Counted from the first letter of the stretch, positions 1-8,323 are shown. The stretch is 64,000 nucleotides of DNA from Chrysosporum bergii ANA360D (GCF_029891735.1 NZ_JANQDH010000012.1:99081-163080); one strand, 5' to 3'. Notes: generated from the sequence alone by a model not told the origin. Made by a program: numbers and translations.

Positions 1-1
1 A

Positions 2-385
2 GGAGCAGATGAATTTATCAAGCTACTACCCACCGGCTACGAAACTCAAATTGGTGAAGGGGGGGGAATGTTATCTGGTGGACAACGCCAACGCCTAGCC
101 ATCGCCCGTGCTTTACTAGGAAATCCCCGCTTATTACTTTTCGACGAAGCAACTAGCCACCTTGATACCGAATCTGAGCGCATTATCCAAAATAACCTGA
201 AAACCATTCTCAAAGGGCGCACAAGTCTGATTATTGCCCATCGCCTGTCCACAGTGCGTCATGCAGACCTGATTTTAGTATTAGATCGCGGGTTACTTGT
301 CGAAAGCGGAACCCACGATGAATTAATTGCTAGAAGAGGTCATTACTTTTATCTCAATGAGCAACAACTAGCTCAAACAGCCTGA
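2..385 (+). CDS. ABC exporter, C-terminal end of ATPase domain (partial)
   Basis: The reading frame is open to the window edge, so only the last 127 residues of an ABC transporter are present. They hold the ABC signature ([16 protein letters not shown]), Walker B with catalytic glutamate ([12 protein letters not shown]) and the switch histidine ([13 protein letters not shown]). The spacing is that of exporters with fused membrane and ATPase domains. The next gene is an HlyD-type adaptor and the one after it a PPIase, so this is probably the inner-membrane pump of a type I or peptide export system. The N-terminus lies outside the window, so whether it carries a C39 leader peptidase cannot be seen. 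The ATG at 68 is internal and not a real start. Confidence 0.93.
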   Translation, partial: GADEFIKLLPTGYETQIGEGGGMLSGGQRQRLAIARALLGNPRLLLFDEATSHLDTESERIIQNNLKTILKGRTSLIIAHRLSTVRHADLILVLDRGLLVESGTHDELIARRGHYFYLNEQQLAQTA

Positions 386-521
386 AAACCTGGGAAACTG
401 CCAATTTAACAACGGACTAAGGACAGATCAATTCTAAATTCTAAATTCTCAATTCACATAACTACGAACTAGGAATTAGATTCATGTCCCTAGTCCCGTA
501 AAATTAACTGTTGAATTACTC

Positions 522-2069
522 ATGCCAAATCCATATCAACATTTATCATCGGTACTGACAACACCAAAGCCAGACCAAAATCACCAGGTGGACAACTCTA
601 GTGCTGTTGTTGATGAGCAAACACCGCTAGAAACTGAAGCCAATGATTGGTTTTACGGTACAGAAGAACTACTAGATGCCTTACCAAAAGTCTGGACACG
701 TTCAATGCTGTACTTTTTGGTAGTGTTTACCGCTATCATTTTGCCTTGGTCAATGCTCACCAAAATTGATGAAACAGGAAGCGCTAGGGGACGTTTAGAA
801 CCCAAAGGAGCAACCCATCAATTGGGAATTCCAGTTCCTGGTACCGTGACAGCCGTCAATGTTCAGGAAGGCGCTATGGTCAAAGCTGGACAGGTTTTGC
901 TGGAGTTAGATTCTGATGTACTAGAAAAAGAATTACAACAAAGACAAACACAACTACAAGGACTAAGCGATCGCCAAGCCCAACTGCAGCTGCTAAAAAA
1001 CCAATTGATGCTGGCGATTAACATCCAAGACCAACAAAATCAAGCCCAAAAATTAGAAAAAATCTCTCAAGTCAATCAAGCCCAGCAAAACCTGGATGCA
1101 AGACAAAGTGGTTATAAATTACAAAAGTTAGAAAGACAAGCCTTAGTTGAACAAGCCCAGCAGAATATTAATTCTGCCCAGACTGCCGAACAATTAGTTA
1201 AGAGTCGTTTTAACACAGATATAGCCGAAGTTGCACGCTATCGCCAACTATTTGACCAGGGGGCAATTCCTCAAATTCAACTTGTAGAACTAGAAAAAAC
1301 AGCAGAAGATAGCCAACGCTTGTATTTACAAGCACAATCTGATCTTACTCAAGCTCAACTGCGTTTAAAAGAAGAAATGAGCCGCTATCAAGCCACCATG
1401 AGTCAAATTGTAGCCGATATCGAGCAAGCAAAACTACGTCTACAAGAACAGCAAAGCAGCTATAAAATTGTTGTGCAAGCAGGTAAATTAGCATTACTGA
1501 GAAGCCAGGAACAACTCAAAGATATGGAAACCCAAATTAGTGCTTTAAAATCAGAAATAGCTCAAACTAAGAGTCAAATTGAGTCCTTGCAGATTCAGAT
1601 CAAACAACGAGTAGTGCGATCGCCCATTGATGGCATAATTTTTGAGATGCCCATCCGCAAACCAGGGCCCGTAGTCGAACCAGGACAAATTATTGCCCAA
1701 ATTGCCCCCCAAGATAGTAAATTAATTCTCAAAGCCCAGATACCCAGCCAACATAGTGGTTTCTTAAAAGTAGGAATGCCGGTAAAAATCAAGTTTGATG
1801 CCTATCCCTACCAAGATTATGGAGTCATAGAAGGGCGTGTGACTTGGATTTCACCTAATTCTAGAGTTCAGTCTCACAACCAAGGCAATATAGACACTTA
1901 TGATTTAGATATCACCCTCAATCAACCTTATGTGCAAGTTGGTAATCAGCGCGTCTCTTTAACCCCCGGTCAAACAGCCACCGCAGAAGTAGTTATTCGT
2001 CAGCGTCGAGTAATTGATTTTATCTTAGATCCGTTTAAAAAATTACAAGAAGGTGGTTTAGAAATATAG
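522..2069 (+). CDS. HlyD family membrane fusion protein of type I secretion
   Basis: The protein has 515 residues. A cytoplasmic N-terminus of about 60 residues precedes one membrane segment (about 61-79), then a biotinyl-lipoyl-like half motif (about 97-130), a long Gln-rich coiled coil (about 130-360), the second lipoyl half, and a beta-barrel domain near the C-terminus. This is the standard HlyD/LanT-accessory architecture linking an inner-membrane ABC pump to the outer membrane. It lies 136 bp after the ABC gene on the same strand. The stop codon TAG at 2067-2069 lies within the first bases of an inverted-repeat element, so the native C-terminus may have been slightly altered by insertion. 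The exported substrate is not shown directly; the peptide cluster downstream is the obvious candidate. Confidence 0.9.
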   Translation: MPNPYQHLSSVLTTPKPDQNHQVDNSSAVVDEQTPLETEANDWFYGTEELLDALPKVWTRSMLYFLVVFTAIILPWSMLTKIDETGSARGRLEPKGATHQLGIPVPGTVTAVNVQEGAMVKAGQVLLELDSDVLEKELQQRQTQLQGLSDRQAQLQLLKNQLMLAINIQDQQNQAQKLEKISQVNQAQQNLDARQSGYKLQKLERQALVEQAQQNINSAQTAEQLVKSRFNTDIAEVARYRQLFDQGAIPQIQLVELEKTAEDSQRLYLQAQSDLTQAQLRLKEEMSRYQATMSQIVADIEQAKLRLQEQQSSYKIVVQAGKLALLRSQEQLKDMETQISALKSEIAQTKSQIESLQIQIKQRVVRSPIDGIIFEMPIRKPGPVVEPGQIIAQIAPQDSKLILKAQIPSQHSGFLKVGMPVKIKFDAYPYQDYGVIEGRVTWISPNSRVQSHNQGNIDTYDLDITLNQPYVQVGNQRVSLTPGQTATAEVVIRQRRVIDFILDPFKKLQEGGLEI

Positions 2070-2166
2070 CATTTCTTAACCACCTGAGATACAAATGTAA
2101 ATCATCGTCTTGTAGTGCAGGCATCTTCCTTAAAGATATACATCACCTGGGCAAAATTCGCTATAA
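2065..2166. mobile_element. MITE-like element with TATAGC terminal inverted repeats
   Basis: The left end reads TATAGCATTTCTTAACCACC and the right end, reverse complemented, starts TTATAGCGAATTTTGCCCAG; both continue to a TGAGATACA / TGATGTA block. The interior carries a palindrome-related GTAGTGCAGGCATC. Similar termini flank segments at 36093-36211 and 41412-41550. No coding capacity is seen. The family name is unknown to me; calling it a MITE is inference from the inverted ends and the dispersed copies. Confidence 0.6.
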
Positions 2167-2324
2167 ACCCTTATAAACCCTTACAAAAAAATATTGGGAG
2201 TGGTAATTAAAATATTAAAACTATCATCAGATAGAGACAATCAATAATATCTCAAGTAAAGATGATGAATAACATACTGATTGGTTTACACCTCATCAAA
2301 ACCAGTTAAAAATTAGTTAATAAT

Positions 2325-2330
2325 GGGAGG
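2325..2330 (+). promoter_or_regulatory. Ribosome binding site of the first PPIase gene
   Basis: GGGAGG lies 8 bases before the ATG at 2339, a strong Shine-Dalgarno match that fixes this start. Confidence 0.75.
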
Positions 2331-2338
2331 TTTCAGTA

Positions 2339-3121
2339 ATGTCAGCCAATATTTTAAAAATTTCGCATGAAGACATTATTTACTATCTCAAGATAGCGTG
2401 TCAAATACCCGGAATATTAGATGCGATCGCCACTCAGAAAATTATTGCAGAAGCAGCAGAGAAAGCAGGAATTGAAATAGCCATAGAAGAACTGCAAACA
2501 GCAGCAGATAATCTGCGTTTCACTAACAGACTATTCAAAGCAGAAGACACCTGGAACTGGTTAGAAAAACATCATCTTTCCCTAGATGATTTAGAAGAAA
2601 TAGCCAAAATAAACCTCACATCTTCCAAATTAGCTAATCATTTATTTGCCGACAAAATCGAACCCTTTTTTTATGCTCATCAACTTAAATATTTTGGTGC
2701 AGTCACCTATGAAGTCATCTTAGATGATGAAGATTTAGCCTTAGAACTCTTTTATGCTCTAAAAGAAGAAGAAATTAGCTTCCAAGAAATCGCCCGTCAA
2801 TACATCCAAAATCCCGAAACCCGTCGCGCTGGTGGCTATCAAGGAATCCGTCGCCGTACTGATTTTCGTCCAGAGATTGCGGCCGCAGTTTTCGCCGCTA
2901 ATCCCCCACAAATTCTCAAACCCATGATTACACCTAAAGGAGTGCATATAATCGCAGTTGAGGAAATAATTAAACCAGAATTAGACGACAACTTACGTTT
3001 TCAAATTATGGGAGAGTTTTTCAACAATTGGTTACAGCAACAAATAGCAAATGTAAAAATTGTAGCCAATCTTCCAGAAAATACTCACACTGAAACAGCA
3101 TACTCCCATGAAAATATCTAA
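2339..3121 (+). CDS. Parvulin-type peptidylprolyl isomerase, SurA-like
   Basis: The protein has 260 residues. The N-terminal helical part (about 1-110) resembles a SurA-type chaperone arm. The parvulin core follows (about 115-225), including a conserved segment with FQEIARQY and a GGYQGIRRR loop. No clear signal peptide is present, which is common for the cyanobacterial PPIases that sit next to ABC/HlyD exporters. It follows the ABC and HlyD genes on the same strand and likely assists folding or presentation of the exported cargo. A second gene of the same kind precedes another ABC exporter at 36400. The family assignment is good; the substrate is unknown. Confidence 0.82.
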   Translation: MSANILKISHEDIIYYLKIACQIPGILDAIATQKIIAEAAEKAGIEIAIEELQTAADNLRFTNRLFKAEDTWNWLEKHHLSLDDLEEIAKINLTSSKLANHLFADKIEPFFYAHQLKYFGAVTYEVILDDEDLALELFYALKEEEISFQEIARQYIQNPETRRAGGYQGIRRRTDFRPEIAAAVFAANPPQILKPMITPKGVHIIAVEEIIKPELDDNLRFQIMGEFFNNWLQQQIANVKIVANLPENTHTETAYSHENI

Positions 3122-3148
3122 AATTGGTATGTAAAATAACTTTCTGCA

Positions 3149-3175
3149 CCGTCCGATCTGAATATCGGGCGGTTT
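3149..3175 (+). terminator. Hairpin after the PPIase gene
   Basis: A 9-bp stem (CCGTCCGAT / ATCGGGCGG, one G-T pair, 6-base loop) lies 28 bp after the stop at 3121 and is followed by only three Ts. It fits an end of the export operon, with a weak T tract. Confidence 0.5.
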
Positions 3176-3270
3176 ACTTGACCCCATAAAATAACTTATT
3201 TACAGTAGCCAATAAACTAAAAATGTATTACTCATCAAAAACCCCAATCAAATAATCATTAATTATCCAT

Positions 3271-3310
3271 AAAAAAAAACCGGTTTCTGCTCATATCAGC
3301 TAGAAACCGG
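3271..3310 (-). terminator. Rho-independent terminator of the RiPP enzyme genes
   Basis: On the minus strand, CCGGTTTCT (3310-3302) pairs with AGAAACCGG (3288-3280) and is followed by a run of nine Ts. It lies about 35 bp beyond the stop of the HopA1-domain gene, so it closes the minus-strand gene set that starts with the precursors. Confidence 0.8.
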
Positions 3311-3345
3311 GTTAATCTAGTTTTCCTACCAGATAAATGTCCAAA

Positions 3346-4431
3346 CTACAAAGGGGTGAAAATATCTTCAGATTGGGGATTGAGGTAAGGACACTGCAAT
3401 TCAATTTCTAGCATAGAGAAATGTTGCAAAATAGATGCTAACCTACCTGCTGGAGTATCATTATCTTGTTGCCAAACATCCAGCAAGGCATTAGCAATAA
3501 TTTGGCAACGATTCATACCAAAACTCTCCCGCTCTGTAAATTTGCTGTTTGGTTCTTCCGCCAGAGCTAATCCAGGCGCTAATAACTTAGTAAACAAAGG
3601 TACTGATCCGCCAAAATAAGATTTGTTTTCTGTATATACCCTTGCTAATACTGGGCGAATAGTGTCATAGTTGTGTTTGTCAAAGTAAAGCACTGCTGAG
3701 TCACAACGTCCATAATCTGAGGGATTATATAGAGCTTTAAATGTGAAAGGAACCGACAAAGCATTGACTTGAGTAGTCAAACCATCCATCACAGCCACCG
3801 CACCCTCTGGCGATAAATTAAAGTAAATCCGCACTATTTCTTGCTCACCGTGAGCAGCCGCATTACCAACAGCCATATAAAACCCATTTTGTACGACATT
3901 TTTAGGCAATTTGATGGCCACTACACTACCAATATTCACAGCTTTATCTTTTGGTGCTAAATGAATATCACGCTCAATATGTACAGTTAAACCACCCTTA
4001 TGCACAGCTAAAGCCCCATCTGTTTCTTCTTTTACCACCAGCCAATCCTTGCTCCAGTAGCCTTCTCCCCGGTTGTTTTCATGTAGGCGATCGTAAAAAC
4101 CTATATCTACACCCAAAAAGCTATTGTTTTCTAAATCAGGATTCAATGCTACATTTGTTGACTCACTATCTGCCTTTTTCAATGACCCGTTGTAGTAGAA
4201 ACCATACAGAAAACCACGTAATTGTATAGCTAAATACTTTCTTTGCAGGTCTAAGGGCAATTTTTGAAAGCGGGAAACTCCTTGCTCAGTTAATTCTGGG
4301 GTTTTATAGTTTGGATGCTGGATAGAATAGTAAGAAACAATTTCAATCTTATGAATAATGTCTTGTATTGATGTCTGCAACGGCTCTGGAATAGTTGCTA
4401 GTTGAGTTTGTACCGAATCTAATAATTGCAT
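3346..4431 (-). CDS. HopA1-domain protein, candidate RiPP dehydration lyase
   Basis: The protein has 361 residues. I recognise the HopA1 effector family from the conserved C-terminal half, including FTFKALYNPSDYGRCDSAVL (about 226-245) and GLALAEEPNSKFTERESFGM (about 287-306). HopA1-like proteins are type III effectors in plant pathogens. Homologues paired with an APH-fold kinase act in class V lanthipeptide and thioviridamide-type pathways, where they are linked to elimination of phosphate from phospho-Ser/Thr. Here the gene lies 106 bp downstream of an APH-type kinase gene and below a run of precursor-like genes, on the same strand. The catalytic role is inferred from that pairing, not from residues I can verify. 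Confidence 0.78.
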   Translation of the reverse strand: MQLLDSVQTQLATIPEPLQTSIQDIIHKIEIVSYYSIQHPNYKTPELTEQGVSRFQKLPLDLQRKYLAIQLRGFLYGFYYNGSLKKADSESTNVALNPDLENNSFLGVDIGFYDRLHENNRGEGYWSKDWLVVKEETDGALAVHKGGLTVHIERDIHLAPKDKAVNIGSVVAIKLPKNVVQNGFYMAVGNAAAHGEQEIVRIYFNLSPEGAVAVMDGLTTQVNALSVPFTFKALYNPSDYGRCDSAVLYFDKHNYDTIRPVLARVYTENKSYFGGSVPLFTKLLAPGLALAEEPNSKFTERESFGMNRCQIIANALLDVWQQDNDTPAGRLASILQHFSMLEIELQCPYLNPQSEDIFTPL

Positions 4432-4537
4432 AAGAAATCACCTGTGAATAAGAAAGTGTGATGAAAAAATTGCTTGTATAGAAAAGAGCAAGGCAATATC
4501 GGCTGGTGTTCCAGCCAACTTTGTCATCTCATAGCCT

Positions 4538-5731
4538 TTAAAGTGTGGGTGAATATCTTGTGGGGGTAAGGTCAGAAGCATCCATACCAAAAACAGTTGG
4601 GATAGATACTTCTGGACGACACAATAAACTCTTAGCAACTTGCAACATACTGACACCTGAGTTACTAAAGGTTTTTTCGTGCTGGAGTGTTGCTTGAATA
4701 GATTGAATTAAAGCTAAACCGCAAAATTGCACTACTCGTAGTAAGAAATCGGGACGACGCTCTAAAACTTCGGGAAATTCAGCTAAATAAGCCTTAACTA
4801 GTGCAGATAGTGAAGGACGGAGTGACTGTAATGGTGTAGTCGCTAAACGTAAAGACTCTTCAATTTCTATCCCTTTACCAACTACTACGCTGTATAGCCA
4901 TAATTGCAGATAACTAGCCAGCAATGAGCCTAAATCGTTAGCTGGATCTCCCCAAGAACAGCGCTCCCAGTCAATTAATCTAATTATGCTTTGATCTGAG
5001 GAAGACAGATTTAAATTCACATCTTCCCAATTTAAAGCAATGAGAATATTGTTCAGCTTCAGGTCATTATGAGTCAAACATAAGGGCGTGAAAGAATTAC
5101 CCAAATCAGCGATCGCCTGACCCAAACTATCGTAACGTTGATAAAGAGCAAAAAATTTCAACCCGTCAGATGGAACATTACCGAAAATTTCCGGCGTAAT
5201 TCTATCAATTCTCTGGTTTACCTTTGGTACATCTTGATTCCCCGATTCTTGGGAACTTTCAAAAAACCCCCGATACTCTGGACTTTGAATACTAACCCGA
5301 TGAATTAATGCCAGAATAGTTCCCACTGTTGTAGCTACCTGGGTGGGAAAGATATTTTCTTTTGTGTAGAAGTCCGCCAAATCCCGGTAGTTAGTCAGAT
5401 AATTGAAAATAATGATGGAATTTTCAGCATCAAAATGTACTGCTTCTGAAAGCAAAGGATGTATGTAGCTAAGTTCTGGATTTTTTTGTAAAAACTCATG
5501 AATTCGCCATTCCTGCACAAACTCCCCTGCCGTTTTTCCTTCTCGGTTGTGGCGTTCTTGCTTAACTAGAAGTTTTTTGCTTAGTTTTTTGTCTCCTAGT
5601 AAGCTGAGTAACAAGTTAAAGTTTTTCGCAGGTTTTAGTTCAATATTGCTCGATGAACGTTCTTCTTCAGTACATAGTCCCTGATTAATTAAGTAGTCAA
5701 AAACATTTTGATTGCTTAATAAAAATGGCAT
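4538..5731 (-). CDS. APH/choline-kinase fold protein, candidate RiPP Ser/Thr kinase
   Basis: The protein has 397 residues. The kinase fold is shown by the catalytic loop LCLTHNDLKLNNILI (HxDxxxxN, about 223-237) and by the metal-binding LIDWERCSWGDPANDLGSL. The N-terminal lobe has a Lys-rich segment and an EFVQEWRIHEFL-type helix. Free-standing APH-type proteins next to HopA1-domain proteins in peptide clusters are known as substrate Ser/Thr kinases that prepare dehydration. The gene sits between six precursor-like genes (upstream) and the HopA1 gene (downstream) on one strand, so I infer this role. An antibiotic or sugar kinase function is possible in isolation but less likely here. Confidence 0.75.
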   Translation of the reverse strand: MPFLLSNQNVFDYLINQGLCTEEERSSSNIELKPAKNFNLLLSLLGDKKLSKKLLVKQERHNREGKTAGEFVQEWRIHEFLQKNPELSYIHPLLSEAVHFDAENSIIIFNYLTNYRDLADFYTKENIFPTQVATTVGTILALIHRVSIQSPEYRGFFESSQESGNQDVPKVNQRIDRITPEIFGNVPSDGLKFFALYQRYDSLGQAIADLGNSFTPLCLTHNDLKLNNILIALNWEDVNLNLSSSDQSIIRLIDWERCSWGDPANDLGSLLASYLQLWLYSVVVGKGIEIEESLRLATTPLQSLRPSLSALVKAYLAEFPEVLERRPDFLLRVVQFCGLALIQSIQATLQHEKTFSNSGVSMLQVAKSLLCRPEVSIPTVFGMDASDLTPTRYSPTL

Positions 5732-5842
5732 GGCGTTATATACTCCTCAGTAATGCAAAAATTTGTTGCTGGTTAATCAAGAAACTGTATAACCACAGAA
5801 TTCCTAACCAAGCATTGATTGCCCACAACATTTTTTTAGTGA

Positions 5843-6124
5843 TCATGTCAATTCTTGATTCAATGAAGCAGGGACAAACAGATAAAATGAATCATCAAAT
5901 TCCGCACTAACGAATGACTTTGTTAATGAAACAATGCTATAGATTCCAAATGCTGATAACATCAGATCAGCCAGCTTATAAGTAAAATTCAGCACCTGAT
6001 AAAAGCCATAGTGGTATGGATAGTCCTCACCGCCATATATAGATCGAGAATAAATATCATTTATCTCCAGCAGAAAACTGTCTGAGTCAGTATAGTGCAG
6101 TTCAGGAATGATAATTTTTGCCAT
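5843..6124 (-). CDS. Diverged RiPP precursor-like peptide (copy 6)
   Basis: I chose the ATG at 6124 (93 residues, beginning MAKIIIPELHYTDSDSFLLE) because it aligns with the MANI-L-LH leader of its neighbours; an upstream GTG at 6139 is also open. The leader keeps the L-x-E/Q-LH and SFL features, a YGG motif replaces SISGG, and the C-terminal half keeps the FGI...LTKSF pattern corresponding to YGI.H.T.LAKSF in the other copies. It is longer, rich in Tyr and Phe, and lacks Cys. It is the most decayed or most specialised member, next to the kinase gene. Confidence 0.6.
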   Translation of the reverse strand: MAKIIIPELHYTDSDSFLLEINDIYSRSIYGGEDYPYHYGFYQVLNFTYKLADLMLSAFGIYSIVSLTKSFVSAEFDDSFYLFVPASLNQELT

Positions 6125-6250
6125 TTGCTTTCCACACACATTATTGAGGAGTTAGTCACTAAAAATTTGTCAAATCCCTTCAATAGGTCAAAACCCCTCC
6201 TCCCAACTCAACTGGTTGTCTTACTCCTGTCCCTCATTGCTTCCATAAAA

Positions 6251-6487
6251 CTAGTACAGAGCATATGGATAGGTTGCACTGTATGACTTAGCTATATAAG
6301 TAGCATGACCAATGCCATATACACCGACAAATGCCCCCGTTAACGCCGTAAATGTAATACCACCCACAACAGCGTATTCATCCCTAAACAGAGAATTTGT
6401 ATCACTGAGTTCATTAAGAAAGCTTTCACAATCTTGGAACAATTCAGAACCAGCAGCGTGTAATTGAGAAAGTCTGATATTAGCCAT
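6251..6487 (-). CDS. RiPP precursor peptide, diverged core (copy 5)
   Basis: The peptide has 78 residues. The leader MANIRLSQLHAAGSELFQDC is nearly identical to its neighbours, with one Cys replacing Ser in the leader. The SISGGQ processing site is missing and replaced by DTNSLFRDEYAVVGG, so leader removal may differ or use the later GG. The core keeps VYGIGHATYIAKSYS and ends in a Tyr-rich tail. The start is supported by AGGAG 8-9 bases upstream within a 22-bp block shared with three other copies. No Cys is in the core. Confidence 0.75.
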   Translation of the reverse strand: MANIRLSQLHAAGSELFQDCESFLNELSDTNSLFRDEYAVVGGITFTALTGAFVGVYGIGHATYIAKSYSATYPYALY

Positions 6488-6509
6488 GATGTACTCCTAA
6501 AAGACTTGT
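6488..6509 (-). promoter_or_regulatory. Conserved 5' block with ribosome binding site, precursor copy 5
   Basis: A 22-bp block directly before the ATG is identical in front of copies 2, 3, 4 and 5 (7602-7623, 7226-7247, 6850-6871, 6488-6509). On the minus strand it carries AGTCTTTTAGGAGTACATC, with AGGAG as Shine-Dalgarno. Strict conservation outside the coding region points to recent tandem duplication or selection on translation start. Confidence 0.7.
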
Positions 6510-6609
6510 GAAGACTTGTTTCAATGAAAATTAAGAGAGTTGAGTCTGCTTACCAGGCTCCCAGGGATGTTTCATCCCCGAAGAGCCATTTATTATTTAC
6601 CGCAAATCA

Positions 6610-6849
6610 TTACAGAACTAGACTGAATGACTTAGCTAACAAGGTCACGTGCTCAATACCGTAGGTGTAAACAAAAGCTTCAGCCAGCTTAGTCAGTGTA
6701 ATAGGATTGCTCACACCTGCGACAGCAGTACCAACAACTTGACCACCAGAGATGGAATCTACATCACTGAGTTCATTAAGAAAACTCTCGGAATCTTGGA
6801 ACAACTCAGAACCAGCAGCGTGTAATTGAGAAAGTGTGATATTAGCCAT
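6610..6849 (-). CDS. RiPP precursor peptide (copy 4)
   Basis: The peptide has 79 residues. An acidic leader (about 1-36; GSELFQDSESFLNELSD then VDSISGGQ) ends in a double-glycine site of the type cut by C39 peptidases. The predicted core (about 43 residues) is hydrophobic, has several Ser/Thr, no Cys, and ends YGIEHVTLLAKSFSLVL. It differs from copy 3 at only about four positions. The start is fixed by AGGAG and the shared 5' block. It is likely a substrate of the APH kinase / HopA1 pair; this is inferred from context. Confidence 0.8.
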   Translation of the reverse strand: MANITLSQLHAAGSELFQDSESFLNELSDVDSISGGQVVGTAVAGVSNPITLTKLAEAFVYTYGIEHVTLLAKSFSLVL

Positions 6850-6985
6850 GATGTACTCCTAAAAGACTTGTGAAGACTTGCTAGTTTCAGTGAAGATGAA
6901 AATTTTTCATCTATCCGCCCGGCTCTCAGGGGCGATTATGTTTCATCCCTGAAGAGCCATTAATCTCAGTAATTACCCAATGTCA

Positions 6986-7225
6986 TTACAGAACTAGACT
7001 GAATGACTTGGCTAATAAGGTGACATGCTCAATGCCGTATACATAGACATAGGCTTCAGCCAGCTTAGTTAAGGTAATAGGATTACTGACACCTGCGACA
7101 GCAGTACCAATAACTTGACCACCAGAGATGGAATCTACATCACTGAGTTCATTAAGAAAACTCTCGGAATCTTGGAACAATTCAGAACCAGCAGCGTGTA
7201 ATTGAGAAAGTCTGATATTAGCCAT
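6986..7225 (-). CDS. RiPP precursor peptide (copy 3)
   Basis: The peptide has 79 residues and is almost identical to copy 4 (differences in I-R/T-L of the leader, V/I after SISGGQ, and AYVYVYG versus AFVYTYG). Leader, double-Gly site and LAKSFSLVL end are shared. The flanking sequence is also similar, so the pair is a recent tandem duplicate. The core lacks Cys, so thioether rings cannot form within it. Confidence 0.8.
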   Translation of the reverse strand: MANIRLSQLHAAGSELFQDSESFLNELSDVDSISGGQVIGTAVAGVSNPITLTKLAEAYVYVYGIEHVTLLAKSFSLVL

Positions 7226-7293
7226 GATGTACTCCTAAAAGACTTGTGAACTTGTTGAGACTTGTTAGTTTCAGTGAAGATCAAGATGGTTTT

Positions 7294-7324
7294 TGATGGC
7301 TTTTTTTTTAAAAAAAAGCCATCA
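7294..7324. terminator. Perfect palindrome between precursor copies 2 and 3
   Basis: TGATGGC followed by nine Ts mirrors eight As and GCCATCA. The stem and T run work on both strands. It lies 22 bp downstream of the copy 2 stop, so it may end or attenuate transcription between copies 2 and 3. The adjacent copies lack this sequence. Confidence 0.6.
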
Positions 7325-7346
7325 ATCTCAGTACATACTGGAGTTA

Positions 7347-7601
7347 TTAAATACCAGGCGCACTGACTGACTTGGCTAACACGGTAACGTGACCAATGCC
7401 ATAGGTATAGACAAAAGCCTCAGCTAACTTAGTCAGTGTCTGAGGATCACTGACAGCAGCTTGAGCAGCAAGACCACCGCCAAAGCCTATTTGTCCACCA
7501 GAGATGGAATCTACATCGCTGAGTTCATTCAGAAAACTTTCCGCATCTTGGAATAGTTCAGAACCAGTAGCGTGTAGTTCAGACAGTGTAATATTTGCCA
7601 T
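7347..7601 (-). CDS. RiPP precursor peptide (copy 2)
   Basis: The peptide has 84 residues. The leader ends VDSISGGQ as in the other copies, and an insertion rich in Gly and Ala (IGFGGGLAAQAA) lengthens the start of the core. The conserved end is YGIGHVTVLAKSVSAPGI. There is no Cys anywhere. The start is fixed by the shared AGGAG block at 7602-7623. The variable core start against a fixed C-terminal motif suggests that diversification is targeted to the region just after the cleavage site. Confidence 0.8.
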   Translation of the reverse strand: MANITLSELHATGSELFQDAESFLNELSDVDSISGGQIGFGGGLAAQAAVSDPQTLTKLAEAFVYTYGIGHVTVLAKSVSAPGI

Positions 7602-7747
7602 GATGTACTCCTAAAAGACTTGTTCTCATGAAACTGAAGATTGCCTAGATTAGCTAGACCTCAGAGATTATTGGTGATTACAAAAGTACGTGACTTTTTA
7701 CCTTTAATCCCTGGCAAACCATCAAGCTCAGTAGTGACTGAGAAGGA

Positions 7748-7981
7748 TTAAATTCCACTTAGACTGAATGATTTTGCCAACACGGTAACGTGACCAATGC
7801 CATATGTGTAAACATAGGCTTCAGCCAATTTAGTTAGTGTTATGGGGTTGCTAACACCAGTCGCGGTGGCTTGTCCACCGGAGATGGTCTCTACATCGCT
7901 GAATTCATTAAGAAAACTTTCGGAATCTTGGAACAATTCAGAACCAATAGCGTGTAGTTCAGACAGTGTAATATTAGCCAT
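7748..7981 (-). CDS. RiPP precursor peptide (copy 1, first of the array)
   Basis: The peptide has 77 residues: leader MANITLSELHAIGSELFQDS, site ETISGGQ, core ending YGIGHVTVLAKSFSLSGI, no Cys. It is the most upstream copy of the tandem family and is preceded by the longest gap (342 bp), so the main promoter for the set probably lies there. Its 5' block is a slightly changed form of the one before the other copies but keeps the AGGAG. Confidence 0.8.
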   Translation of the reverse strand: MANITLSELHAIGSELFQDSESFLNEFSDVETISGGQATATGVSNPITLTKLAEAYVYTYGIGHVTVLAKSFSLSGI

Positions 7982-8323
7982 GATTTACTCCTAACAGTCT
8001 TTTCGCAATTAAGCAGTTGCACAATCAACCTGTGTTTGCTTAACTGATACTGTCATTTTTATTTATGAAAAATCAGAAAGTCAAGGCTAAAACCCTGCTT
8101 AAAAAGACATATATTCCATAGTTTTGTCTTACTAAAAACAATGATTTAAACACAGAATAAGGAATAATGAATAGGGAACAGTGATTGCCAGGACATCATA
8201 TGATTACATAAAAAAAATCGCGCTGTAAGTTGATTAAACTCAAAAAGCACGATAATTATTAAAACAGCGATCGCCCGGACATGATATGATTACATAAACA
8301 ATCGCGCTGTAGGTTGATTAAAC
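7982..8323. other. Intergenic region upstream of the precursor array, with a 58-bp duplication
   Basis: There is no gene here. It should hold the promoter of the precursor array on the minus strand, but I see no convincing -35/-10 pair. Two similar blocks of about 58 bp (8183-8240 and 8268-8325) share GGACAT.ATATGATTACATAAA and ATCGCGCTGTA.GTTGATTAAACT. The second block runs into the stop codon of the next gene upstream, which suggests that a gene end was duplicated. Confidence 0.6.

Noticed and set aside
4438..4656. 72-codon minus-strand frame between the kinase and HopA1 genes
   Set aside because: Half of it is the kinase gene in another frame; the rest has no ribosome binding site or family features.
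4538..5731. Aminoglycoside resistance kinase
   Set aside because: Only the fold motifs are shared; the setting beside HopA1 and precursor genes points to peptide modification.
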